The notes beneath the pieces were generated by a model that saw only the letters and a program-made list of their open reading frames with translations, made no database searches and was not told the DNA's origin. Shown piece by piece: positions 7,632-16,003 of a stretch of DNA of 33,373 nt. Numbering within the stretch: the stretch's first letter is position 1; each line of letters opens with the position of its first letter. Location of the stretch: contig JALRDR010000028.1 in assembly GCA_023262145.1 (NCBI GenBank), positions 1-33,373 on the forward strand, given 5' to 3'. This DNA is from Planctomycetaceae bacterium. Its GTDB lineage: Bacteria > Planctomycetota > Planctomycetia > Planctomycetales > Planctomycetaceae. Both the position numbers and the translations under genes were made by a program.

Positions 7632-8696
7632 TCATGACAACAGGGAGGTGTCCGGAGCGTCGTCGCCGGCGATTTCTTCCAGCTGCTGCAGCATTTGCCG
7701 GGTGGTGAGCGAGTCAAGTCCTTCAAACGTAGGACGCACGGGCGGCGTTGTCAGCTGGTGAGTGCGGCTTCCCAGAAACGCGCGGTCGGCCAGGCGGAAC
7801 TGCAGGACAGACAGCAGGACACCGGCAAAGATGAGGGCTGCAAGCCATGTGAGCCAGGGATTGAGTTCATCGGCCCTTGTAACGACAGTTACTGCGGCAG
7901 TTGCGATAATCCGATCGGAAAGAATCAACGGCGCCAGTGCAAGTTCGCCGCTTCCGTCCTGGCCTTTTGCTGCATAGCCTTCACGTTTGAAGAGGTAGCC
8001 GGCGAATTCCACGTCAGGTCCGTTTTTGCCCAGCGAATCGCCGATCGGCAGCCCCTGATCTGCCGCGAGGGCGATGACATGCACCAGCTGATTGCCGGAA
8101 TCCGGCGTGGAAATCCATGCATCCCAGGCCCTTCGAATCCCATAGCTGCGGGATTCCTCAGGCAGAACAGCCTGCGTCAGTCGGCGGAGTCGACCACGAA
8201 TTTTCAGGGGTCGTCCGCGAGCGTTTTCCGGTGAGTCGATAAGGACGGCATAACGACCTTCCGGCATCTGATCACGCCGGCCAGCAAAGACGCGGTCGGC
8301 AAGCTTCAGAGTTCCAAAGAATGCATCCTTTTCTGCCGCAAGAACACCCAGTACGTCATCCTGAATTCCGGCTGTGAGTGCCACTGGAAGATCATCGGGG
8401 CCGGATGTTGGGTCTGTCTGACGTTCCAGAGCAGCTGCAGCCTGAGAATTGATGATATTGTCAGGATTCTGAAATCGAGGAGCAGCAGGGTCCTGAACCA
8501 CTCGGAACTCATCGCTGAGCAGACTGGAGGCTGGGGGCGTTTTTGACAGATTGGAGTCCGGCGTCGGGGGATTGGTCATTTGCTGCAGTCGCCAGAGCAG
8601 CAGCAGGGCTGCTGCGGCAACAAAGAGCAGCGTACCTCGACGTGTTCTGCGAAGCAGATTTTCACTGCGTTCTGTTCCACGGGACCGGAATCGCAA
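7632..8696 (-). CDS. Conserved two-segment membrane protein, function unknown
   Basis: The product has 354 residues. I do not recognise a named domain. An arginine-rich N-terminus precedes a hydrophobic segment (TLLFVAAAALLLLWRL, about 22-37), and a second segment lies near the C-terminus (LTWLAALIFAGVLLSVLQF). Between them is a roughly 240-residue soluble part rich in beta-type sequence. By the positive-inside rule this middle part should lie outside the cytoplasm. It contains GYLFKREGYAAKGQDGSG and APLILSDR, a pattern I associate with uncharacterised planctomycete proteins. The start is TTG at 8696, chosen because AGGA lies nine bases upstream and no ATG is suitably placed. The stop abuts the convergent isochorismatase-like gene. 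Membrane topology is reasonably sure, function not. Confidence 0.75.
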   Translation of the reverse strand: MRFRSRGTERSENLLRRTRRGTLLFVAAAALLLLWRLQQMTNPPTPDSNLSKTPPASSLLSDEFRVVQDPAAPRFQNPDNIINSQAAAALERQTDPTSGPDDLPVALTAGIQDDVLGVLAAEKDAFFGTLKLADRVFAGRRDQMPEGRYAVLIDSPENARGRPLKIRGRLRRLTQAVLPEESRSYGIRRAWDAWISTPDSGNQLVHVIALAADQGLPIGDSLGKNGPDVEFAGYLFKREGYAAKGQDGSGELALAPLILSDRIIATAAVTVVTRADELNPWLTWLAALIFAGVLLSVLQFRLADRAFLGSRTHQLTTPPVRPTFEGLDSLTTRQMLQQLEEIAGDDAPDTSLLS

Positions 8697-8729
8697 GGGA
8701 GAAGTTCCTGATGAATCAAGCGAGGCTGA

Positions 8730-9044
8730 TCAGAACAGCCGATTGAGTTCGACGAAGGTCGGGAGAGCTGTGTTTGCAGGACTGCAGGTTTGCGCTGCAG
8801 CAATTTGCCATCCCTGAGCCTGAAAACGGGCCTCAGACCGCCCAGGATCATGGCCTGATTCTGTCAGTGTGTAAAGCCCGTTGTCTGCCTCGTTCGCGCA
8901 GAGCGTGTGATTCGCCAGGTTTCTCAGCCAATCCACGTTGTCAAATCTGCACCGACTGAATCTGTTGTAACGCCTGCTCACGTTTCCGAATGGTGGCTCT
9001 GTAGCGATTCTGTCGTTTGGGTGGCAGGGTGAATCACTGTTCAT
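8730..9044 (-). CDS. Doubtful small ORF (104 aa) upstream of the membrane protein
   Basis: This open frame begins with ATG at 9044 and ends 33 bases before the TTG start of the membrane protein on the same strand, so it could be the first gene of a two-gene transcript. The product has no signal peptide, no membrane segment and no recognisable motif. A middle part (VDWLRNLANHTLCANEADNGLYTLTES, written here in pieces: VDWLRNLANH, then TLCANEADNG, then LYTLTES) has a plausible protein composition. No good ribosome site precedes the ATG. It may equally be a chance frame in the leader of the membrane-protein gene. Confidence 0.3.
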   Translation of the reverse strand: MNSDSPCHPNDRIATEPPFGNVSRRYNRFSRCRFDNVDWLRNLANHTLCANEADNGLYTLTESGHDPGRSEARFQAQGWQIAAAQTCSPANTALPTFVELNRLF

Positions 9045-9156
9045 CGCTTGAGGGTTGATTTAGGGCAGTGAATCAGTGCTGCGCTCTCAGCGGGGCATAA
9101 CTTTCCCTTCCGGGCAGCATCACTGCATTTCCAGGATCAGCGAACAGCAGGTGTCG

Positions 9157-10611
9157 ATGATGAAATCAACATTCTTTCCAGCCTTGTCTGTCGCAGCGCT
9201 GGGCAATGCTTCCTCCAGTGAACGATTCCGTCAGATGATCTCCAGCGACTCGGCGTCCCTGTTCGGTATTGCGAAAAACTCTTCTGTTGCGGCTCCGGCG
9301 ACTTCTCGCATGCGTTCCGGGGAACTCGTTTCGTCAATATCTGAAGGCACAGACGGCTCAACAGAAGAGCTGTTGCGGGAAATCCTGTCGTGCAAACGGC
9401 GGGGGCCGGGAAACTGGCGACAGATTGACCCGACATCCAGAATTCTGGTCGCAGCGATGCCGCTGGCCCAGAGAATCTCGATCTGCGATATGCTGATAGC
9501 GCAAGGGTATCAGCACCTCTCTGTCATACGCGACAACGATGAACTGGAAGAGGTAATGTTGCGGGAACATCCGGATCTGATCGTCTTCGATGCTGACGAA
9601 GGGCAAGAAAGCTGTCTGCAGACTCTGGAGCGAATGGCGGGGAAGTCTGAGCTGAGTGCGACTCCAGTGCTGGTCATTGGTTCACAGGAAACATTTCGGC
9701 GTGAGGCACTGCAGGCAGGCGCCTGCGATTACGCAGGTAAGCCACTGGAGGCCGAAGACCTGCTGCCCAAGGTACGCAACTCAATTCTGATCCATCGCAG
9801 TCAGATCAATGAGGGCTGGGTGCAGCAACGGCTGCTTGAATTTGTCACCAGTCGCACGGCCGAACTTGAGATCAGTCGTAATGAACTGATTCGTTGCCTG
9901 GCAAGAGCGGCTGAGTTTCGTGACAACGAGACGGGCAATCATGTTGTTCGCGTCGGGCGTTATTCGGCAATCATTGCCAGGCAGATGGGTTATCCGGAAG
10001 AGCGTCTGAAAACGCTTGAAGAAGCCGCTCAGATGCACGATGTGGGCAAGATCGGGATTCCGGATTCCATTCTGTTCAAGCCGGGCAGACTGGTTGCGGA
10101 GGAGTATGAACTGATCAAGAAACACTGTTCGCTGGGACGGCAGATCATTGAGCCGCTTTCGGGCCGGGAACGTGATGTACTCAATAATCACACAACACTC
10201 GGGCGGCATCTGATGAACCACGAGTCTTCGGGATTGCTGATGCTGGCTGCCAGCATTGCACAGAACCATCATGAACACTGGGACGGCAGCGGTTACCCAC
10301 ATGGGCTTTCCGGTGAAGAGATACCACTTGAAGGGCGCATCGTCGCAGTGGCCGATGTGTATGATGCTCTTTCCAGTCGTCGTCCCTACAAGGATCCGTT
10401 TCCTCGCAGCAAATGTCTGGAAGTGATTGCAGAGGGACGAGGTACTCAGTTTGATCCAGCTGTCGTGGATGCGTTCTTCGACTGTGCTGATCGGATCCGT
10501 GAGGTTCAGCTTGAACTGATGGATCTTGAGGAAGCAGGCGGTCTGAGCGGAAGGAAATCGTTTGATGACATTCGCAGCAGTGCCCGCCGATCAGGACATG
10601 CTGAGTCCTGA
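9157..10611 (+). CDS. Receiver-like domain plus HD-GYP phosphodiesterase domain
   Basis: The product has 484 residues from ATG at 9157 (a second ATG follows directly; the frame extends up to a GTG at 9076). After a low-complexity N-terminal part comes a receiver-like domain (about 95-208). It keeps Asp145 (PDLIVFDADEG) and Lys195 (YAGKP), but the acidic pair that normally binds Mg2+ is replaced by ILVAAMP. The C-terminal HD-GYP domain (about 240-455) has MHDVGKIGIPD with His294-Asp295, NHHEHWDGSGYPHGL with the GYP triplet at 379-381, and VADVYDALSSRRPYK. This domain hydrolyses cyclic di-GMP in characterised relatives. Its 3' end overlaps that of the convergent dehydrogenase gene by 21 bases. 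The enzymatic domain looks intact; phosphorylation control by the receiver domain is doubtful. Confidence 0.92.
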   Translation: MMKSTFFPALSVAALGNASSSERFRQMISSDSASLFGIAKNSSVAAPATSRMRSGELVSSISEGTDGSTEELLREILSCKRRGPGNWRQIDPTSRILVAAMPLAQRISICDMLIAQGYQHLSVIRDNDELEEVMLREHPDLIVFDADEGQESCLQTLERMAGKSELSATPVLVIGSQETFRREALQAGACDYAGKPLEAEDLLPKVRNSILIHRSQINEGWVQQRLLEFVTSRTAELEISRNELIRCLARAAEFRDNETGNHVVRVGRYSAIIARQMGYPEERLKTLEEAAQMHDVGKIGIPDSILFKPGRLVAEEYELIKKHCSLGRQIIEPLSGRERDVLNNHTTLGRHLMNHESSGLLMLAASIAQNHHEHWDGSGYPHGLSGEEIPLEGRIVAVADVYDALSSRRPYKDPFPRSKCLEVIAEGRGTQFDPAVVDAFFDCADRIREVQLELMDLEEAGGLSGRKSFDDIRSSARRSGHAES

Positions 10612-13600
10612 GGGTCGTGATCTGAGCTGCTGAGCCAGCCGCGGCATCAGTCCATAGGAAAGTGCCAGCAGCTTGATGGGGTGCAGTGTCGGAATTTCTG
10701 CCTCCTGCTCCATCTGCATTCGGCAACTGCTGCAGTCTGTGACTCCGGCATCAGCATCAATCGAAGCCATTGTGGAGATCAGTTCCCTGCCAATCTGCAG
10801 TGACTGTGAGAAGTGTTCTGCCGCCAGTCCGAACGTGCCGGCCATGCCTGTACAGCCCTTCTCAATTTCCAGCACGGTGAGTCCGGGAATCAGTTTCAGC
10901 AGTTCCAGCATAGCCGCTGTGCGAGTCAGTGCACGAATATGGCAGGGAGTGTGCCAGGCCACGCGGATTGCGAGAGGGGTGAAGTCGGTGCGAAGTTTTC
11001 CCTCACGATGCAGGTTGAGCAGGAAGGTACCGGCGTCCATTGTGCGATCAGCAACAATTCGTGCGTCCTCATCAGTCGTGATGCGCGGATAGTCCTGAGT
11101 CAGACACAATGCTGCGGACGGTTCTGTGCAGAGGATCGGATAGCCTTCTCGTGCTGGCTCAGCAAGCTCCCGCAGATTCTGCTCGGCAACACTGCGAGCG
11201 GCCGGAAGGTCTGCCACAGAGACCATATTCATACCGGAGATGGTCTGTCCACGAGGAATGAAGACTCGAAATCCGTTGTGTTCGAGGACGCGGACAAATG
11301 CCTCAGCGAGTTCCGTGTCATGGTGATTGGAGAAATAGTCAACAAAATAGACAACGGTCGGTCGCGAACTTCCGGGGGCACCGGAGTTGTCTTCCCGCAG
11401 AACACGTGGTGAGTCCAGGAAGGCGCGACGGGCAAATTCCGGCAAGCGGCGATCAGCGGCAAGCCCAATGAACCGCTGCAGCGTTTTCCTGATCAGTCTA
11501 CTGCGGAGGAGCTGGTTTCCGGGAAAGGAAAATCGCGATACGAGGCTGGCGTATGTATGTACTCGTGACATCAGCCAGCTGGTGCGGGTGTGTCCATGCT
11601 GGCGGAAAAAGTGGGCTCGCGCTTCTGTGACGGCATGTGGAATATTGACCTCTGAAGGACATTCAATCTGACATTGCCGACAGTTAAAACAACTTTCCAC
11701 AACCTTCCTTGCGGAATCGTACTGCAGGAGTTCGAACGAGTCTTCCGCGCAAAGGGCTCGCCGCAGCAGATTTGCCTTGGCTCGCGGTGACAGTTCTTCG
11801 TCCGAAAGATCTTCCACAAAGGGACACATTCTTCCGACGTCGTCCGGGACTCGACAGCTGGCACAGCCATTGCAGCTGACGGCTGTCTGTGCCGCTTCCG
11901 ATGCACTCCAGTTCAGTTCCATAATGGGCAGCAGGGAGGAGGTACTGCCGGCTGACAAAGCAGCCACCTGGTTATTGCGCAGGTAGCGAATGGTCAGACG
12001 AGGATCGTTGCTGACGATCTTGTCCGGATTCATCAGCTGCAGTGGATCAAAGATATCACGCACCTGTCGGAAGACAGTATAGAGTGGCCCGTACTGACTG
12101 CGGACGAAGGAGGTGCGAGAAAGACCATCACCGTGTTCTCCACTGATGCTGCCGCCGAAGTTGATGACCTGCCGGTAAAGATCGCGGGCGATATCCTCAA
12201 TCTGAGTGCTGGAATTCCGCGTCGGGACCGGGATGATTGGTCGGAAGTGCAGCTGTCCTGACGCGACGTGAGCATAGAGCGTGGCAGTGACCTCGTACTT
12301 CTGAAAGACATGCCGAGCAGCAGCCAGAAATCCTGTGAGCTCTTCCGGAGGAATCGCAATATCCTCCACGAACGGCAGTGGTCGTGAATCGCCCCGGAAT
12401 GTTGCCAGCAGCGAGACAACCTGAGCCGGCAGGGCCCAGAGCAGTTCCACGTCGTCGAATGCTGTGGCAATCCGAGTCACCTTGAACTGGATTCCATTGC
12501 GTCGGATCTGATTCTGGAGATCGTCGAGTCGCTGCCGGACTTCCTGTTCACCTCTGCCGGAGAATTCCACGATCAGTCCTGCCTCCGCATCAGGCAGAAT
12601 GATTCGACTGAAGCGAGGGTCACGTTCGCGACCGAGGCTGAGCAGGCGGCGATCCAGCAGGTCGCAGGCACTGGGATCCATGGGCAGAATCAGCTGCACA
12701 GCGCGAATGGCACTTTCGAGACTGGCAAACATGAGCAGGGCAGCGGAACGATGTTCAGGCAGGGCCATCGTATACAGCGTTGCTTCTGTAAATGCTGCCA
12801 GTGTTCCTTCTGATCCGGTGAGCAGTCTGGGGAGGTCAAGATGGTCGTCCCGCAGAATATTTCGGAGCATGTAGCCGCAGCAATTTCGGATCAGAGCCGG
12901 CTGATGTCTGCGGATCAGCTCAGAGTTCTGCTGCAGCAGCTCCGCAAGTTGCTGCAGGATTGCAGCGCGTCGGGTCGCGGGGGTCTGGCTGACAAGCTGC
13001 TCCGACTCCAGCCTGTTGTGGTACTGACCGTCGGACGGTTGATGATCGATGAATCGGGGTGTGGAGTCTGCCGTCGCCAGGATTGACTCACGACCAAATT
13101 CGAATCGTTGCCCACCTGAAACCACACATTCGATACTGACGACGTGATCGCGGGCCGAACCAATTCGAACGGCGTGCGATCCGGCCGCGTCGACTGCCAG
13201 CATTCCGCCCACCGTGGTGGTGCGACTTCCGGACGGATCCGGTGCAAAGTAACGACCGTGCGGTCGCAGAGCTTTATTCAGACGATCTCGAGTGATCCCC
13301 GGCTGCACACGGACCCGATCGGGGTCAATCCTGATGACACGGTTCATGTGCCGCGAAAAGTCAACGACAATTCCCTGCCCGAGCGCTCCGCCAGCAAGTC
13401 CGGAACCGCTGCCTCGAGGAATCAGTGCGATGCCATTTCGAGCTGACCACGCTGCCAGTTGTTCCACATCGGCTGTAGATCGTGGGAAGGCTACAGCCAG
13501 GGGCGCAATCTCGTAGAGACTGGCGTCCGATGAGTACAGCGAGATTGCAGTCTGATCGATGCGGATTTCTCCCTCGATCAGATCTCCCAGGTCCTCGCTG

Positions 13601-13623
13601 ATTCTGTGCCTCAGCTCTTCCAC
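10591..13623 (-). CDS. YdiJ-like FAD/iron-sulfur dehydrogenase
   Basis: The product has about 1010 residues, close to E. coli YdiJ. The order of domains is: FAD-binding PCMH domain (about 38-215, with PRGSGSGLAGG and DFSRHMNRVIRID); FAD-linked oxidase C-terminal domain (to about 540, with ISGEHGDGLSR); two cysteine clusters (Cys584/587/590/600 and Cys645/648/651/655); and a CCG-type heterodisulfide-reductase-like region with HTPCH, EKGCTGMAG and DCSSCR. This is the architecture of membrane-associated 2-hydroxyacid dehydrogenases that pass electrons to the respiratory chain; a D-lactate or D-2-hydroxyglutarate substrate would fit relatives. The frame is open to 13809, overlapping the zinc-ribbon gene. 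I prefer GTG at 13623 because family similarity begins there; GTG at 13722 is possible. It is the last gene of the likely folE operon. Confidence 0.9.
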   Translation of the reverse strand: MEELRHRISEDLGDLIEGEIRIDQTAISLYSSDASLYEIAPLAVAFPRSTADVEQLAAWSARNGIALIPRGSGSGLAGGALGQGIVVDFSRHMNRVIRIDPDRVRVQPGITRDRLNKALRPHGRYFAPDPSGSRTTTVGGMLAVDAAGSHAVRIGSARDHVVSIECVVSGGQRFEFGRESILATADSTPRFIDHQPSDGQYHNRLESEQLVSQTPATRRAAILQQLAELLQQNSELIRRHQPALIRNCCGYMLRNILRDDHLDLPRLLTGSEGTLAAFTEATLYTMALPEHRSAALLMFASLESAIRAVQLILPMDPSACDLLDRRLLSLGRERDPRFSRIILPDAEAGLIVEFSGRGEQEVRQRLDDLQNQIRRNGIQFKVTRIATAFDDVELLWALPAQVVSLLATFRGDSRPLPFVEDIAIPPEELTGFLAAARHVFQKYEVTATLYAHVASGQLHFRPIIPVPTRNSSTQIEDIARDLYRQVINFGGSISGEHGDGLSRTSFVRSQYGPLYTVFRQVRDIFDPLQLMNPDKIVSNDPRLTIRYLRNNQVAALSAGSTSSLLPIMELNWSASEAAQTAVSCNGCASCRVPDDVGRMCPFVEDLSDEELSPRAKANLLRRALCAEDSFELLQYDSARKVVESCFNCRQCQIECPSEVNIPHAVTEARAHFFRQHGHTRTSWLMSRVHTYASLVSRFSFPGNQLLRSRLIRKTLQRFIGLAADRRLPEFARRAFLDSPRVLREDNSGAPGSSRPTVVYFVDYFSNHHDTELAEAFVRVLEHNGFRVFIPRGQTISGMNMVSVADLPAARSVAEQNLRELAEPAREGYPILCTEPSAALCLTQDYPRITTDEDARIVADRTMDAGTFLLNLHREGKLRTDFTPLAIRVAWHTPCHIRALTRTAAMLELLKLIPGLTVLEIEKGCTGMAGTFGLAAEHFSQSLQIGRELISTMASIDADAGVTDCSSCRMQMEQEAEIPTLHPIKLLALSYGLMPRLAQQLRSRPSGLSMS

Positions 13624-13747
13624 AGACTGTTTGCCCTGACGGTTAACTGAAAGCTGTGAGTACAGCAGAGCAGAAGGCTCGCTCGGGAGCGACCGCCTGG
13701 CTCTGCTGGTTGTGAACGCCACTGCCCGTAGTCCGCAGACAGACCTG

Positions 13748-14221
13748 TCATCTGCCTGCAGCACGTTCCTTCTGCATCGCCTGTTGTCGATAGCGTTCGG
13801 AGATTTCAAGGTTGAATTGGGGATGCTCTTCGTTCATCGCTGAACGGCGATGTCGTGAAGCGCACCGATAACACACGAGCATATCCCCCATGAACGTAAA
13901 CAACAGCATATCAAAAAAAGCAGCCATCAGCAGGATAACCAATGCTGTTACCGGGCGATACCAGGCCCATGCCACACAGCTGAGGCTGGCGGCAATCCCC
14001 ACAATGGCCAGACCCAGCGCTGGAGGGAAGTCCTTCTGACGCCAGAGATCATCGCAGCCACAGATGCGGCACCTGCAGATGACCTGATCGTGAAAATCGC
14101 CGGCACCTTCGTTGCGGCTCCAGTCACAGTGACTGCACCGCACCGGTCCTGTTGCCGGTTCTGGTGTAGAAACCTGCCGGGTCTGGCAGGCGGGACACTG
14201 ATAGATAATGTGAGCTGTCAT
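13748..14221 (-). CDS. Zinc-ribbon membrane protein
   Basis: The product has 157 residues. The N-terminal third has two CxxC pairs (CPAC near residue 9 and CSHC near 29), followed by a dense cysteine cluster CRCRICGC near residues 49-56, which together suggest zinc-ribbon or rubredoxin-like metal sites. Two hydrophobic segments follow (LGLAIVGIAASLSCVAWAW and PVTALVILLMAAFFDMLLFTF, about 70-110), and then another CYRC pair and a charged C-terminal tail. The metal-binding parts and the tail should lie on the same side of the membrane, probably the cytoplasm. It stands 21 bases after the polytopic membrane gene and before the YdiJ-like gene, so co-transcription is likely. I know of no assigned function. 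Confidence 0.8.
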   Translation of the reverse strand: MTAHIIYQCPACQTRQVSTPEPATGPVRCSHCDWSRNEGAGDFHDQVICRCRICGCDDLWRQKDFPPALGLAIVGIAASLSCVAWAWYRPVTALVILLMAAFFDMLLFTFMGDMLVCYRCASRHRRSAMNEEHPQFNLEISERYRQQAMQKERAAGR

Positions 14222-14242
14222 AAGTGAGTGGTCCCGCGTTCT

Positions 14243-15043
14243 TCAGAGCGGTATGCCGATATCCTGCTGCAGCAGCGCAGCGGACATCTCTCCCATGAAT
14301 ACAAGGATGAGACAGGCAAAAAGAACTCCGGTTGTTGACTGGGTATTGCGGTGTCGCAGGATAAGCAGTGACATGATGGATGCAGCAGCCGGTGCCAGAA
14401 TGGCTCCGCCGATCCGCAGGAGCAACCACATCCACTGCAGTTGCTGCAGCGACTGTCCGGAGACCAGCAGCCAGACGCTGAGCGAGGCGAGCCCACGCAG
14501 GATCGCTGCTGCAAGGAGAATTCGACAGAACCATACAAGCGGACGGAGCGACATGGTGGGGGTCGTCAGATACCAGTGCCCCAGCAGCATTCCGGTGAGC
14601 GTTGCGCCAAGTACAGCTGCGGATGTGAGGTCAGCAAACAGGTGCAGCCACATTGCCATTCCCTCGCGGCCAGCGGCCGCTGTGATGCCCAGGGCAGCCA
14701 GCGTGGTAAGCGCGATCACGGCGATGCAGACTGATCCCGCAGTCCGTCGCCCGAGTTTCCAGAAGACATGCCCGGGATACGCGGCCGCAGCGGCGGCGAA
14801 GGCGAGCTGCTGGAGTAATGTGGAGCGGTCTGCCAGAGAAGCCGCCTGAGCAGGACTCAGCCCCGAGAACTCTGAGCCACGCTGATCGATTGCAGACTGA
14901 AAACTGAGTACCAGCAAAACACAGAGCCCGAGCATCAGCAGCATCTGAATGCGAAAGAAACCGTCAGCAACGTCCCTGCGCGACATCAGGATCCACATCA
15001 TGGCAATCCCGGCAACAAGCCGGAGGACAAAGTCGGCGATCAT
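14243..15043 (-). CDS. Polytopic membrane protein of unknown function
   Basis: The product has 266 residues with about seven or eight hydrophobic segments spread over the full length, for example FVLRLVAGIAMMWIL, MLLMLGLCVLLVLSF, VCIAVIALTTLAALGITAA, LLAAAILRGLASLSVWLLV and VLFACLILVFMGEMSAALL. No charged catalytic motif or transporter signature is recognised. The ATG at 15043 is preceded by GGTGAGG, which overlaps the end of folE; the seven-base gap suggests translational coupling. The gene lies between folE and the zinc-ribbon membrane gene. A link to electron transport is possible from the dehydrogenase further downstream, but this is only inferred from position. Confidence 0.8.
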   Translation of the reverse strand: MIADFVLRLVAGIAMMWILMSRRDVADGFFRIQMLLMLGLCVLLVLSFQSAIDQRGSEFSGLSPAQAASLADRSTLLQQLAFAAAAAAYPGHVFWKLGRRTAGSVCIAVIALTTLAALGITAAAGREGMAMWLHLFADLTSAAVLGATLTGMLLGHWYLTTPTMSLRPLVWFCRILLAAAILRGLASLSVWLLVSGQSLQQLQWMWLLLRIGGAILAPAAASIMSLLILRHRNTQSTTGVLFACLILVFMGEMSAALLQQDIGIPL

Positions 15044-15050
15044 GCCTGCC

Positions 15051-15656
15051 TCACCTGCCGTTAATCAGCGCCATCGCCTCAGCGCGGCTGCCCAGATTGT
15101 CCTTCAACTGTCCTCGAACGGCACTGGTTACAGTAAGCGCTCCGGGCTTCTTGACCCCGCGAATTGTCATACAGGTATGCTCCGCTTCCACAACCACGAT
15201 GACCCCGCGGGCAGAAAGTACCTGTTCGACCAGGTCTGCAACCATGTGAGTCATACGTTCCTGAACCTGTGGTCGGCGAGCCACTTCGTCGACCACCCGC
15301 GCAAGCTTGCTGAGCCCGGTGACGCGTCCGCTGGGAATATAACCCACATGTGCCTTCCCCATAAACGGCAGCAGGTGGTGCTCACACATACTGTTGAAAG
15401 AGATGTCGCGAACGAGTACCAGCTCGTCGTATTCTTCTTCGAATACCTTCTCAAGATGTCGACCCGGTTCCAGATGCAGACCGCCAAAAATCTCTGCGTA
15501 CATCCGGGCTACTCGAGCTGGTGTTTCCTGCAGCCCATCGCGATCCGGGTCCTCACCAACTGCCAGCAGAATTTCTCTGACCGCACTCTGAATCCGCAAC
15601 TGGTCCACTGTTCGAGCGTCCGGCGGAATGGCGCCACCGGCAAGAATGTCGTTCAT
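15051..15656 (-). CDS. folE: GTP cyclohydrolase I
   Basis: The product has 201 residues from ATG at 15656; the frame reaches 15755, but the extra residues have no family similarity. It converts GTP to 7,8-dihydroneopterin triphosphate, the first step towards tetrahydrofolate and, in many bacteria, queuosine-type deazapurines. The zinc ligands are present with the same spacing as in E. coli: Cys91 and His94 in [10 protein letters not shown], and Cys162 in [10 protein letters not shown]. Other conserved blocks are [36 protein letters not shown] and the C-terminal [14 protein letters not shown] lies rather far (16 bases) before the start. It appears to be the first gene of a four-gene minus-strand operon. 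Confidence 0.97.
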   Translation of the reverse strand: MNDILAGGAIPPDARTVDQLRIQSAVREILLAVGEDPDRDGLQETPARVARMYAEIFGGLHLEPGRHLEKVFEEEYDELVLVRDISFNSMCEHHLLPFMGKAHVGYIPSGRVTGLSKLARVVDEVARRPQVQERMTHMVADLVEQVLSARGVIVVVEAEHTCMTIRGVKKPGALTVTSAVRGQLKDNLGSRAEAMALINGR

Positions 15657-16003
15657 ATCAGTCAATTGCTGTCTCCGGAGTTGAGAGAATCGCCTGTGCG
15701 CGGTGAAGCGGAGCGGAACCGAGGGATTGAGCCGTGGAGTCCGCTGAATTTGCACGAGCAGGCAGTGGGTTCAGTTGTCAGAATGTGGATTCGTCCTGAT
15801 TTTACGACGAACGCCTGCGGGAAACACTCTGCGGTCGCTGCTTTCCTGAGAACGGTGGGGTTTCATGGCGGATTCTCACCCGACCGGCTGATCCCGTTGC
15901 TGCAGCAAATTCTGTGAACTGCCGAATCTGCTCCCCTGCTGCTCTGGAACAGCCCTGCCCAACGCTATACTGCGTCGCGCAGGTGTTGTTCGCTGGAGTT
16001 AAC
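15657..16003. other. Divergent promoter region between folE and the SDR gene
   Basis: This 347-base spacer should hold promoters for both directions. On the minus strand the open frame of folE continues to 15755, but without family similarity. No riboswitch motif was recognised in front of folE. A possible + strand promoter is listed separately. Confidence 0.5.
15944..15971 (+). promoter_or_regulatory. Possible sigma-70-like promoter of the SDR gene
   Basis: TATACT (15966-15971) matches the -10 consensus in five of six positions and lies 32 bases before the ATG. The best partner with 16-base spacing, CTGGAA (15944-15949), matches the -35 consensus poorly (three of six). This is a weak prediction. 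Confidence 0.3.

Noticed and set aside
11738-11758. GAGTTCGAAC resembling a tRNA T-arm
   Set aside because: It lies within the YdiJ-like coding region and no cloverleaf can be built around it.
14949-15917. 322-residue plus-strand ORF opposite folE
   Set aside because: It is antisense to an intact GTP cyclohydrolase gene and has no motif of its own.
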